Source: Candidatus Saccharimonadales bacterium
GTDB taxonomy: Bacteria > Patescibacteriota > Saccharimonadia > Saccharimonadales > UBA4665
Direction: 5' to 3'
DNA: 64,000 bases
Assembly: GCA_036388415.1 (NCBI GenBank)
Contig: DASVRW010000002.1
Span: 1 to 64,000 of the forward strand
Shown: piece by piece, positions 18,261-26,775 of the stretch
Position numbering within the stretch: the first letter of the stretch is position 1
Layout of the letters: each line of letters starts with the position of its first letter
Notes under the pieces: model-generated
The model's input: only the letters and a program-made list of their open reading frames with translations
What the model was told of the DNA's origin: nothing
Database searches by the model: none
Position numbers and translations under genes: made by a program

Positions 18261-19997
18261 TTAGGTGTCGCTATTTGGCGGCCGATTTGGCTCACTAGCA
18301 GGCCGTGGCGGTACTGCCGAATAGTCGTTGCTCGGTGCAGGCGGCGCGTATCCACCGGGCTGGCGCGGTGCCAGGCTTTGAGGAGATACCGGGTTCTGGC
18401 TTTGGTTTCTACGAGCCTCGGCTTCTTCGGCCATGCTTCGTAGCACCATTGTTTTGAGCGATTCACCGATGTGGGATGCCTCGACAGGCGCCGCTAGTCC
18501 GGCTGAGCTCTGTACGTCAGATCGGTGCGCTTTGCGCTTAAAAATTTTTGATGTATTCGTAGGACCGGCGGCAGGCAGCAGTGCTCCGTCGCCAGCTCCA
18601 GCAGCGGCCGAGGTTGCGTTATTCAATGGTTGCGGCGGAAAGGCTAGGCGCGCGCCAGGCGTCTGTTTTGGACGCCGCCGCCTTCGCAGCATAACGATGA
18701 TGAGCATGACGGCCAGCAGCAGCCCGGCTAGCCCAGCCCAGATAAACCATGACACGCTACGACTATCAGGTTGCGCAACAGGCTTGTTGGCGCTGACGGC
18801 AGTCAGCTTGTCAGTATTGATGACAGTGCGCAGCGTCACTGGGGAAGTCGACATGGCATCAGCTTCGCTGGCGTCACTGACTGCCGCATTAACTGTTTGT
18901 ACGTAGTCTCGTCCGCTATTGCGGAAGGTCAGTTTGTAGGTACCAGCCGGCACGTCCTTGAATGACATTAAACCATCTTTATCAGAAGTGCTGGATGCTT
19001 TGAGATTGCCCAGCTGTCCTTTGATACCGGCGACTGGTTTGGACTTATCGTTTGCAAACAATACGGCGATGTTAAAGCCCTGAGTCGTAAAGCTGGCCGT
19101 CGTCGATGGTACTGTCTTAGTGTTGTTACTGCGGATGATTTGATAATAATAGGTCGTCCGCGGCGTGAGCCCGGTGAGAAGATGGATCGTATCAGTTCCA
19201 TTGGTGTCGATGTCTGGACTTGTCTGATCTAGGGCAGTCGCACTACGGCTGTAAACGACGTGCACCTTGGTAGCATTGCCAGCCGGGATTTTTAGCTGGA
19301 CGGCCAGCGTACCAGCGGTCACGGCAGCATCGGCATCGGCGCCAGGGTCTGCTGGATTTACCGGCGTCGGAGCTGTCGGTATAGGACGAGGTACGGGCCG
19401 CGTTACCGGACTCGGCGTCGGTGCGGGGGCAGGCGCCGGTGCAGGCGACGGAGCTGGAGCTGGTCTGTTTGCCAGACAGGCAGCTGGCAGCGTCGCCGTT
19501 CCGCCAAAGGTAGCTTTGCTGGTATCGCCGTCCAGGCCACTCGACCGGTTGACGCTGAGCGCCGTATTGGCACCTGGACCGACATTTTCGGCGACACCGG
19601 CAACCGTATAGTTTCCACCCTTAAAGAGGTTTGGCAATTGCGCCCGGAATCCATAGGTACCAGGCTTCGGGTCGCCAGGCTTAAAGCTGTCGATATATTT
19701 GTGGACGTAGAAATCGCGGTAATTCGCCCGGTTTGTCGCTGCTTTACCGGCGACACCACCGGCACTAATCGTGACATTCGGCAGCGCGAGCGAGCCGGCA
19801 TTTGGATCGCTGGCCCAGCCGTAAATTGTCGTGACATTGTTCTCCAGTGCGCAGTAGTCGATAGCACCGTAGGGGTTAATGGTAGCTGCGAAGCTGGCAT
19901 TGAGCATCTTGACGCCGATAAATGCAAACAAGCCCATACCGAGTACTGCGAAGACGATATTGAGTACTGTATGTGACGGTGATATAGATCGAGGCAT
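18261..19997 (-). CDS. Membrane-anchored surface protein with FN3-like and Cna-B-like domains
   Basis: The ATG at 19997 is preferred over a TTG four codons upstream. The 578-residue protein begins with a basic segment and a hydrophobic helix (about 9-32), so the N-terminus is a signal anchor. Residues 35-175 form a first beta domain. A Pro/Ala repeat linker follows at about 180-215. A fibronectin-III-like domain (THVVYSRS ... TPRTTYYYQIIRSN) comes next, then a Cna-B or carboxypeptidase-regulatory-like domain (KPVAGIKGQLGNL ... AGTYKLTF). A second membrane helix (about 420-442) followed by RRRRR leaves a 130-residue cytoplasmic tail rich in Pro and Ser. It is likely displayed at the surface; its partner is unknown. 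Confidence 0.8.
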   Translation of the reverse strand: MPRSISPSHTVLNIVFAVLGMGLFAFIGVKMLNASFAATINPYGAIDYCALENNVTTIYGWASDPNAGSLALPNVTISAGGVAGKAATNRANYRDFYVHKYIDSFKPGDPKPGTYGFRAQLPNLFKGGNYTVAGVAENVGPGANTALSVNRSSGLDGDTSKATFGGTATLPAACLANRPAPAPSPAPAPAPAPTPSPVTRPVPRPIPTAPTPVNPADPGADADAAVTAGTLAVQLKIPAGNATKVHVVYSRSATALDQTSPDIDTNGTDTIHLLTGLTPRTTYYYQIIRSNNTKTVPSTTASFTTQGFNIAVLFANDKSKPVAGIKGQLGNLKASSTSDKDGLMSFKDVPAGTYKLTFRNSGRDYVQTVNAAVSDASEADAMSTSPVTLRTVINTDKLTAVSANKPVAQPDSRSVSWFIWAGLAGLLLAVMLIIVMLRRRRRPKQTPGARLAFPPQPLNNATSAAAGAGDGALLPAAGPTNTSKIFKRKAHRSDVQSSAGLAAPVEASHIGESLKTMVLRSMAEEAEARRNQSQNPVSPQSLAPRQPGGYAPPAPSNDYSAVPPRPASEPNRPPNSDT

Positions 19998-20100
19998 TGG
20001 TGTATACAAAATTTATTATATTTAGGCTAAGGTATATTGCTTATGTTATCTAATAATTAGTATAGCCTACCCATCGATATTTTAAGAAGGGGTAGTGTAC

Positions 20101-20129
20101 TTGTCTGCCGCCGCCGTATCTGTTATAAT
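20101..20129 (+). promoter_or_regulatory. Promoter of rpsB with an approximately 108-nt leader
   Basis: TTGTCT at 20101-20106 and TATAAT at 20124-20129 are spaced by 17 bp, with TG at -15/-14 (extended -10). Transcription from about 20136 leaves a leader of some 108 nt before rpsB. This is exceptional in a window where most leaders are very short, so the leader may hold autoregulatory structure, as known for rpsB in other bacteria. I cannot fold it reliably. Confidence 0.65.
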
Positions 20130-20243
20130 GAGGGTGTAATAACACGAAGCAGGTAGGGATATCGACCTCTTTGTCATCACCCGTGCAGGGTCGGCAAAGC
20201 TCCCACACCGAAGAACAAGGCCGAAGGAAAGGACATATTAATT

Positions 20244-20981
20244 ATGGCTGCAGTACCTGTAGACATCAAGAAATTACTCGAAGCTGGAGCGCACTTTGGT
20301 CACCAGACCAGCCGCTGGCACCCCAAGATGGCGCCGTACATTCACAGCAAACGCGGTACCATTCACATCATTGACCTGGCTCGTACCGTCGAAGGTTTAG
20401 AGCGCGCACTCGACCTTATCAACCGCCTGACATCCGAGGGCAAGCCGATCTTACTCGTCGGCACCAAGCGCCAGAGCAAGGACATCGTCCTCAAGCTTGC
20501 TGAAGACACCAAGCAGCCATTTGTCGTCAACCGCTGGCTCGGCGGCATGCTGACCAACTGGCCAACCATCAGCACCCAGATCAAGCGTCTCAAAGACCTT
20601 GAAACCAAGATGGAATCCGGCGAACTCCAGAGCAAGTATCAAAAGCTCGAAGTCCAGCGTTTCCAGGAAGAGATCGATGACAAGAACTTTATCTACGGCG
20701 GCATCAAGAACATGCCAGCTCGTCCAGGTGCAGTCTTTGTATTCGACATGGTACAAGAAGTAAACGCTGTCCGTGAAGCCCGCAAGCTCGGCGTCCCAAT
20801 CATCGGACTTGTAGACACCAATGCCGATCCGTCACTGGCTGACTACCCGATCCCATGCAACGACGACGCCATCAAAACCGTCGAACTCGTCGCTGACTAC
20901 GTCCGCCAAGCTATTGAAGCCGGCCAAGCAAAGCGCGAGAAAATCGCACCAGCACCTGACAAAGACGCAGTAGCTGCATAA
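20244..20981 (+). CDS. rpsB: Ribosomal protein S2
   Basis: The 245-residue product is a full-length small-subunit protein S2, with KKLLEAGAHFGHQTSRWHPKMAPYI at the start, LVGTKRQ near 75, WLGGMLTNW near 95 and the conserved GVPIIGLVDTNADP near 187. SD-like AAGGAAAGG precedes the ATG. As in most bacteria the tsf gene follows, although here a gap of about 296 bp intervenes. Confidence 0.98.
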   Translation: MAAVPVDIKKLLEAGAHFGHQTSRWHPKMAPYIHSKRGTIHIIDLARTVEGLERALDLINRLTSEGKPILLVGTKRQSKDIVLKLAEDTKQPFVVNRWLGGMLTNWPTISTQIKRLKDLETKMESGELQSKYQKLEVQRFQEEIDDKNFIYGGIKNMPARPGAVFVFDMVQEVNAVREARKLGVPIIGLVDTNADPSLADYPIPCNDDAIKTVELVADYVRQAIEAGQAKREKIAPAPDKDAVAA

Positions 20982-21031
20982 GCAAACACCACGCTAATAG
21001 GCGTAGGTATATAGAAGTAAATGAAGTAATT

Positions 21032-21256
21032 ATGCACAGTCCTAATTTTGAGCGAAGAAGAGTTTTCTCTGTAAAAAGTGAATACGCTGAGGATATCCGG
21101 CAGATGTATGCGAAGGACAAACACCGAGCACTTGTTTCGGTCGACAATACTTCCTGTGACCCCACACATCGCCCATATTTAAACATGGGGCTCGAAGTTA
21201 TACATTATACTCTTGAGGCGCCCGGACCTGCACCCGACAATGTCACCTATATGTAA
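21032..21256 (+). CDS. Possible small ORF between rpsB and tsf
   Basis: A 74-codon open frame fills most of the 296-bp rpsB-tsf gap. Its product (MHSPNFERRRVFSVKSEY...) has no recognisable domain, no membrane segment and only a poor ribosome binding site. TATACT at 21206-21211 inside it could be the tsf promoter, in which case the region is leader DNA and not a gene. I consider coding unlikely but cannot exclude it. Confidence 0.25.
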   Translation: MHSPNFERRRVFSVKSEYAEDIRQMYAKDKHRALVSVDNTSCDPTHRPYLNMGLEVIHYTLEAPGPAPDNVTYM

Positions 21257-21277
21257 ATGTAAACAAGGAATATAACT

Positions 21278-21874
21278 ATGGCAGTAGACATAGCAGAAGT
21301 AAAAAGACTCAAAGATTTAACTGGTGTCGGCTTGACTGACGCCAAAGCAGCCCTCGAGGAAGCAAACGGCGACTTTGATAAAGCGCTTGAAGCCATGCGC
21401 AAAAAGGGTATGACCAAAGCCGACAAGCGCGGTGAGCGTGAAGCCCGCGAAGGCGTCATCGGCAGCTACCTGCACGATAACCGCATCGGTGTGCTCGTCG
21501 AGATCAACTGCGAAACAGATTTTGTTGCCCGCAATGAGATTTTCGCAGCCCTCGTCAAAGACGTTGCCATGCACGTTGCAGCTAGCAATCCACAGTACCT
21601 CAGCTCTGATGAAATCCCAGCTGAAGACCGCGATAAAGCTGCGGCCGAATTCAGCGAAAAGCTGAAGGCAGAAGGCAAGCCGGAAAACATGGTTGGCCAA
21701 ATCGTCGAAGGTCAGCTCAAAAAATATTTCGCAGAACGCTGCCTGCTGGATCAGCCGTTCATCAAGAACCCTGACCTAACCGTTGGCGATTACGTCAAAG
21801 AGCACAATGCCCGTCTCGGCGAGAACATCGTCGTCCGCCGGTTTAGCCGCCTGGCTCTCGGTGAAGTAGCCTAA
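21278..21874 (+). CDS. tsf: Translation elongation factor Ts (short form)
   Basis: EF-Ts exchanges GDP on EF-Tu. The 198-residue protein has the N-terminal UBA-like domain (VKRLKDLTGVGLTDAKAALEEANGD), then GVLVEINCETDFVARNE, the hallmark of the core domain, and the conserved C-terminal VGDYVKEH segment. At 198 residues it is the compact form seen in thermophiles, cyanobacteria and CPR rather than the 280-residue E. coli form. AAGGAATATAACT before the ATG supplies the ribosome binding site. Confidence 0.97.
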   Translation: MAVDIAEVKRLKDLTGVGLTDAKAALEEANGDFDKALEAMRKKGMTKADKRGEREAREGVIGSYLHDNRIGVLVEINCETDFVARNEIFAALVKDVAMHVAASNPQYLSSDEIPAEDRDKAAAEFSEKLKAEGKPENMVGQIVEGQLKKYFAERCLLDQPFIKNPDLTVGDYVKEHNARLGENIVVRRFSRLALGEVA

Positions 21875-21884
21875 GCACGACATC

Positions 21885-21925
21885 TCAAATAATAAACCGC
21901 CGCATACTCGCGGCGGTTTTATTAT
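21885..21925. terminator. Bidirectional intrinsic terminator
   Basis: The stem CCGCCGC/GCGGCGG with a six-base loop is followed by TTTTATTAT on the plus strand and by TTTATTATTT on the minus strand. It serves tsf on one side and the converging hydrolase gene on the other. Confidence 0.9.
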
Positions 21926-21939
21926 GATGCAAGAGCGAA

Positions 21940-22911
21940 CTATGCCGGTAACTGCCGGGATGCAAACGACCTTGCGCCCTTATAGATGTTCAAAATGTTT
22001 GGAAAGCTCGGCTGCCGTGGAACTGCCGCGTAGCCGGGCTGCGGATCCGGATATTGAACATTGGTCCACGCGTCCTGTATCGTTTCAACAATCCGGCTTG
22101 CTTCGCTGCCGTGACTCGGCGCATTGTGGCAGGCGCAGCCTTCATCGATGATATGGTAACCATCTGTGAACGCATGCGACAAATCGCGCTGCCCCATCAA
22201 TTTGTCATTGGCAAAATCAATACCGTATAACGACGTGCCATTTTGTTTCATTTGCTTGAGTGTTGGCGCGATGTGCGCGGTCAGGGCATACAAGCCTTCA
22301 GATGGAATCTGAACCGGATAATTGCGTAGTTTGTCTTTCATGTTTCCGGTGCCACCGCAAGCGGAGCTTTTGGCACGCAGGGCTACCGGTACTATGTCGC
22401 GGCGCCGGAAAAATCCGGACGGAGCCAAGGCTGTTAAACGGCTAATATCAAAGCTCGGCTCGTTTTTGTACAGCTGCGCCGCATCAACCGTACCAAGGCT
22501 GTGAGAAATTATTGATAAGCTATCAACGCCAAATATATGGCAGGCTGCTTGGCCAACAACTTGAGCAGACCGAGCCCGCAGCTGTCGGATAGACATCGGA
22601 TTTGCTTCGCGAATATGAGTCCCAATATCTTTGCGGATGTTTGGGCGAGGAAGGCGCGGTTGTTGCAGTACGATTGCGGCTAGGCCCTGGGTTGCGCTGA
22701 CCAGCTCAGTAGCAAATGGATGAAGTGATTGCGGTTTCGCCATCCAACCTTGCAGCAGCAGGGCGACTGACGTTACGTCAGCCGGATGGCCGCCGGTATA
22801 TACTTTGGCTGCGACTTCAGCTTTTCCAATATCGCATGAAAACGTCGGCTCAAAATCTGAGAGGTGTCCGGTCATTTCTGCCGGAGAGACAGTCGTTCTG
22901 CGAAATTTCAT
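21940..22911 (-). CDS. Alpha/beta-hydrolase fold protein
   Basis: The 323-residue protein shows VALLLQGWMAK (first strand and oxyanion turn) near 50, the nucleophile elbow ISHSLGT near 140, a plausible acid in YGIDFANDKLMG near 232, and a catalytic His in HNAPSHGSE near 268. This order (Ser-Asp-His) fits the alpha/beta-hydrolase superfamily. There is no signal peptide, so it is probably cytoplasmic. A lipase, esterase or acyltransferase role cannot be chosen from sequence. It faces the ribosomal operon and shares a bidirectional terminator with tsf. Confidence 0.8.
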   Translation of the reverse strand: MKFRRTTVSPAEMTGHLSDFEPTFSCDIGKAEVAAKVYTGGHPADVTSVALLLQGWMAKPQSLHPFATELVSATQGLAAIVLQQPRLPRPNIRKDIGTHIREANPMSIRQLRARSAQVVGQAACHIFGVDSLSIISHSLGTVDAAQLYKNEPSFDISRLTALAPSGFFRRRDIVPVALRAKSSACGGTGNMKDKLRNYPVQIPSEGLYALTAHIAPTLKQMKQNGTSLYGIDFANDKLMGQRDLSHAFTDGYHIIDEGCACHNAPSHGSEASRIVETIQDAWTNVQYPDPQPGYAAVPRQPSFPNILNIYKGARSFASRQLPA

Positions 22912-23127
22912 TACGGAATCAGATAATTAAATTTAATTATATTATACATAAAAACTGCGTAAAGTCAACATTGAGCAATCCGGTCAATGTATCAGTGAGA
23001 GCAACAAAGGCAGATAAAATCTTGTCTAACGTAAAAAGGGCAAGGCATTATCAATAGCAACGGCGTAGCTACAGCCAATTTTCGTGTTTTCGTGTAGAAT
23101 AATAGTATAACTTCAAGAGGTATTACC

Positions 23128-23691
23128 GTGGATCCAAATCAGTCCGTCAAAGACGCACAAACCAAATTCAATCAGGCGCTTGAACATTTTCAGGGTAATC
23201 TGAAAAGCTTGCGTACCGGCCGTGCCAGTTCGGCTATGCTTGACGGCGTTGTAGTCGAGGCATATGGTACGCCAATGCCGCTCAACCAGGTCGCAACCGT
23301 GACTGCACCAGAGGCACAACTAATCCAAATTTCGCCGTTTGATCCCAGCAACATCCAGGCGATCGCGACAGCCATACGCAACAATCCGGCGCTCGGTATG
23401 AACCCATCGGACGACGGACGGGTCATTCGGGTTCCGGTACCAGCTCTCACTGAAGATCGCCGGCGCGACATCGTCAAGCAGGTCGGGCAAAAGCAGGAAG
23501 AGTGTATGATCAGCTTGCGCGGTATTCGTCATGATGCGCTTGATACGATTGAAAAGGCCAAAAAATCCAAAGACATTGGCGAAGATGACGCCAAACGGCT
23601 CGAAAAACAGGTTGATGATGCCCTAAACGGCGTCAAGGCGAAAGCTGAAGCTGCGGCCCGGGCCAAAGAAACCGAAATCATGACCGTATAA
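23128..23691 (+). CDS. frr: Ribosome recycling factor
   Basis: RRF splits post-termination ribosomes with EF-G. The 187-residue protein has the standard features: the three-helix bundle, LRTGRASSAMLDGVVVEAYG near 35, ISPFDPSNIQAI near 75, and RVPVPALTEDRRRDIVKQV near 110. Translation begins at a GTG, supported by AAGAGG twelve bases upstream. TAGAAT and TATAAC just before that are candidate -10 boxes. Confidence 0.97.
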   Translation: MDPNQSVKDAQTKFNQALEHFQGNLKSLRTGRASSAMLDGVVVEAYGTPMPLNQVATVTAPEAQLIQISPFDPSNIQAIATAIRNNPALGMNPSDDGRVIRVPVPALTEDRRRDIVKQVGQKQEECMISLRGIRHDALDTIEKAKKSKDIGEDDAKRLEKQVDDALNGVKAKAEAAARAKETEIMTV

Positions 23692-23724
23692 AGCGCTTAT
23701 ATTCATCCGAACTACAGTAAACAT

Positions 23725-23733
23725 TGATATACT
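23725..23733 (+). promoter_or_regulatory. Extended -10 promoter of uppS, leaderless arrangement
   Basis: TG-A-TATACT ends 8 nt before the ATG at 23742. It decides for this ATG over a TTG at 23724, which would lie within the promoter itself. Confidence 0.55.
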
Positions 23734-23741
23734 ACATCCAC

Positions 23742-24491
23742 ATGTCTCATACACCGACCGCTGCCGCACCTGCGGTTACATTGATACGAAAAGGCAATGC
23801 CGCCCAACTGACCGTGCCACGGCATTTGGGCTTAATTCTGGACGGCAATCGTCGCTGGGCCCATGAGCACAATCTGCCGCCAATGGAAGGGCACAAACAA
23901 GGCTATGAAAACCTGCGCACTATATCCGACGCCGCCTTTGCAGAGGGTGTAGAGTATGTGTCGGCTTACGTCTTTTCAACTGAAAACTGGAACCGGACAG
24001 CCGAAGAAGTCAGGTACCTGATGAAATTGCTGCTTTGGGTGCTCAAACACGAAGTTGATAATTTTAACAAACACGGCATACGCCTCCGTACGCTCGGCTC
24101 CAAACTACGTCTCGGCAAGGCTCTCGTCAAAGCCATTCATGAAGCCGAGGTCAAAACTGAAAACAACACCGGTGGAACACTATTGCTGTGCCTCAACTAC
24201 GGCGGCCAGCAGGAAATCGTCGATGCGATGAAACGAATTGTTGAATCCGGCACGCCGGCATCGCAGATCACGCCGGAGCTGATTGCCGAAAATCTGTATG
24301 CCCCGGGCGTACCACCGGTTGATCTGATCATCCGGACATCTGGTGAGCAACGGCTCAGTAATTTTATGCTGTGGGAAGGTGCCTACAGCGAACTGATGTT
24401 CACGCAGACGCACTGGCCGGATTTTGGCACAGCTGAATTACAGGAAATGTTCGTAAAATATAGTAAACTACAGAGAAGATTCGGGAGTTAG
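23742..24491 (+). CDS. uppS: Isoprenyl transferase (undecaprenyl diphosphate synthase type)
   Basis: This enzyme condenses isopentenyl units into the C55 carrier lipid used for wall polymers. The 249-residue protein carries GLILDGNRRWA (catalytic Asp and diphosphate site), EGHKQGYENL, YVFSTENWNR, and the C-terminal DLIIRTSGEQRLSNFMLWEGAYSEL substrate-binding signature. The expected FxxW and RxSGExR motifs are intact. The rseP start follows within 3 bp, so the two form a tight operon. The cdsA and dxr genes that often sit between uppS and rseP are absent. Confidence 0.96.
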   Translation: MSHTPTAAAPAVTLIRKGNAAQLTVPRHLGLILDGNRRWAHEHNLPPMEGHKQGYENLRTISDAAFAEGVEYVSAYVFSTENWNRTAEEVRYLMKLLLWVLKHEVDNFNKHGIRLRTLGSKLRLGKALVKAIHEAEVKTENNTGGTLLLCLNYGGQQEIVDAMKRIVESGTPASQITPELIAENLYAPGVPPVDLIIRTSGEQRLSNFMLWEGAYSELMFTQTHWPDFGTAELQEMFVKYSKLQRRFGS

Positions 24492-24493
24492 AC

Positions 24494-25663
24494 GTGCTGT
24501 TATTAATCGTGGGACTTATATTATTCATTGGCCTGGTTGTCGTACATGAGTTCGGCCACTTCATTATGGCCCGGCGCAATGGTGTCGACATCGAAGAGTT
24601 CGGCATAGGTTTTCCGCCGCGCATCTGGAAAAAGCGTATCAAAAGCCCGAAGGGCGATTATGACTTCACGATAAACCTGTTACCGCTTGGCGGCTTCGTC
24701 CGAATGAAGGGCGAGCATGATAGCGACACAACACACGGGACGTTTGGTGCCGCCTCACTAGCCGCCAAATCCAAGATTATGGTCGCCGGAGTCGTCATGA
24801 ACTTGATCACGGCCTTTTTGCTGCTAACGTTCTTAGCATTAATCGGTATTCCGAAAATTGTCGAAAATCAATTTACCGTGGCAAGCGATACTAAGATCGC
24901 CAGAAGCGAGATCATTATCGGCGGCGTGGAGAAGGGGTCACCGGCTGCCAAAGGCGGTATTCAGCAGGCTGATCATATAGTATCGCTCGGCCAGTCAGGC
25001 CGTGAGCAAAAGATAACATCGTCCAAAGAATTGACGGCTGCAACCAGCAAGAATGCCGGACAGAAAGTCTCAATTACATATACCCGCAAAGGCGAAGTAA
25101 GGCAGGGCACAACGACAATCCGTAGTACCAGCGAAGTCGAAGCCAGCAAAAAAACCGATAATCCCAAAGGCTACCTCGGCGTCTATCCAACGGACTACGT
25201 CATCCAGCGCTCGACTTGGTCGGCACCGATTGTTGGCGCCGGACTCATCAAACAGTTTACTGTCCTGACATTCCAGGGGCTGGGCAATGCGCTCAAGGGG
25301 CTTGGTGGGCTAATTGCCGGTGCGGCGACAGGCAACAGCGAGGCTCGCAGCAACGGCCAGAAAAACGCCTCGGAGCAGGTATCAGGGCCGGTTGGCATCT
25401 TTGTCATTCTACGCGACGGCAGCTCACTCGGCTTCCAGTTTGTGCTGATGATCATTGCAATTATTTCGCTGACGCTGGCCATCATGAACATCCTGCCAAT
25501 TCCGGCGCTTGATGGTGGTCGTTTGTGGCTGACACTAGCTACACGTGGCCTTGGCAGGCCAATTTCACAGGAAAAGGAAGAGCTGATCAATGCCAGCGGC
25601 TTCTTGCTGCTGATGCTGCTCATCGTCCTGATTACGATTGTCGACGTCAAACGTTTCTTCTGA
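24494..25663 (+). CDS. rseP: RseP/SpoIVFB-type intramembrane zinc protease (site-2 protease)
   Basis: The 389-residue protein begins at a GTG. The zinc motif HEFGH is at residues 18-22 in the first membrane helix. A PDZ domain spans about 130-215. The third zinc ligand lies in NILPIPALDGGRL near 337, and more helices follow at the end. Site-2 proteases cleave membrane-embedded substrates such as anti-sigma factors or leftover signal peptides. No anti-sigma gene is visible here, so the substrate is unknown. Confidence 0.95.
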   Translation: MLLLIVGLILFIGLVVVHEFGHFIMARRNGVDIEEFGIGFPPRIWKKRIKSPKGDYDFTINLLPLGGFVRMKGEHDSDTTHGTFGAASLAAKSKIMVAGVVMNLITAFLLLTFLALIGIPKIVENQFTVASDTKIARSEIIIGGVEKGSPAAKGGIQQADHIVSLGQSGREQKITSSKELTAATSKNAGQKVSITYTRKGEVRQGTTTIRSTSEVEASKKTDNPKGYLGVYPTDYVIQRSTWSAPIVGAGLIKQFTVLTFQGLGNALKGLGGLIAGAATGNSEARSNGQKNASEQVSGPVGIFVILRDGSSLGFQFVLMIIAIISLTLAIMNILPIPALDGGRLWLTLATRGLGRPISQEKEELINASGFLLLMLLIVLITIVDVKRFF

Positions 25664-25691
25664 TACCTAAACGACATGATGGATTAACATA

Positions 25692-26483
25692 ATGCAACAA
25701 TCACATCCTTCCGATACATCTGATCCGCGCGCGAACAAACTACCGTGGACGCCAATCGTCGCAGTACTTATAGTGCTCGGAATATATTTCGGATCGATGA
25801 TTATTGGACAGTCGATCGTCAGTATATATCCGGTGCTGCAGGGCTGGTCGGAATCGCAGGCCAACTCCTGGCTGTCCGGATCAGCGGCGATTCAGTTTGG
25901 CTACGTGCTCATTGTCGAAGTTGTGACGCTGCTGCTGCTCTATTTTGTGCTGCGCCGCCGCAAACTTGGCTTCAGGCACCTCGGACTGATCCGGCCGCGC
26001 CTGCATGACCTTGGAGTCGCGCTGATATCCTACCCGCCGTATTTTGTGCTTAATGCTATTGCCACGCTGGCAGCGACGGCACTATTCCAGCTTGATCAAA
26101 CCCAGCAGCAACAGACTGGATTCGAGAACGCCACGAGCGGTACAGACCTAATCCTGACATTTTTTAGCCTAGTCGTATTGCCTCCGATCGTGGAGGAGAT
26201 TGTCATGCGTGGGTACCTGTTCGGCAGCTTGAAATCAGGTATGTCGGTTGTTCGGGCTGCATTGCTGACGAGCGTTATCTTTGCCGTTGCCCACTTGCAG
26301 TTCGGCAGTGGGGCACCGCTGCTGTGGGTTGCCGCCATCGATACCTTCATACTGTCGCTCGTCCTGTGCTATATGCGCCAGAAAACCGGCAGCTTATGGC
26401 CCGGCATCGGCCTGCATGCTCTCAAGAATTTTTTGGCGTTTTTCGTATTGTTCCTGCTGCCGTATATCCGCGCGATGTCATAA
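25692..26483 (+). CDS. CPBP-family intramembrane glutamic protease
   Basis: The 263-residue polytopic protein has about eight hydrophobic segments. It carries the CPBP (Abi/CAAX protease) motifs: EEIVMRGYLFG near 169 (EExxxR), FAVAHLQFG near 200 (His of motif 2) and GLHALKNF near 242 (HxxxN). Family members process prenylated or other membrane proteins, and some give bacteriocin self-immunity. Its place between rseP and proS suggests a housekeeping role. Copy 2 of the dispersed repeat starts 3 nt after the stop codon. Confidence 0.9.
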   Translation: MQQSHPSDTSDPRANKLPWTPIVAVLIVLGIYFGSMIIGQSIVSIYPVLQGWSESQANSWLSGSAAIQFGYVLIVEVVTLLLLYFVLRRRKLGFRHLGLIRPRLHDLGVALISYPPYFVLNAIATLAATALFQLDQTQQQQTGFENATSGTDLILTFFSLVVLPPIVEEIVMRGYLFGSLKSGMSVVRAALLTSVIFAVAHLQFGSGAPLLWVAAIDTFILSLVLCYMRQKTGSLWPGIGLHALKNFLAFFVLFLLPYIRAMS

Positions 26484-26486
26484 GTA

Positions 26487-26615
26487 CCTGAATCTAAAAA
26501 CCTCTCCATGAGCCTCGTCAACCTGTCCGCCCCTAAAATTTTTTATCTTTAGGATAAAACAATTTTGGGTCTGCCCCGCAGGTTGCCACTCAAGGTAGAT
26601 GTTTTTAGATTCAGG
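26487..26615. repeat. Dispersed inverted repeat, copy 2
   Basis: The outer arms CCTGAATCTAAAAAC and GTTTTTAGATTCAGG pair perfectly over 15 bp. Inside is the same core as copy 1, almost base for base. It begins 3 nt after the stop of the CPBP protease gene and ends about 160 bp before proS. Confidence 0.92.
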
Positions 26616-26775
26616 CCAAATTACATAGTCTAATCGCGCCATCTCTGCTACAATATTGGGCAATATGACATTGTCACACTTCGCTTTCGCACCACAGATC
26701 CCGGCTTGCCGGATTATTATGCATAGCTAATTTACAGACGTATTCCACGAATTTAACAGAGAGAAGGTGACGAAC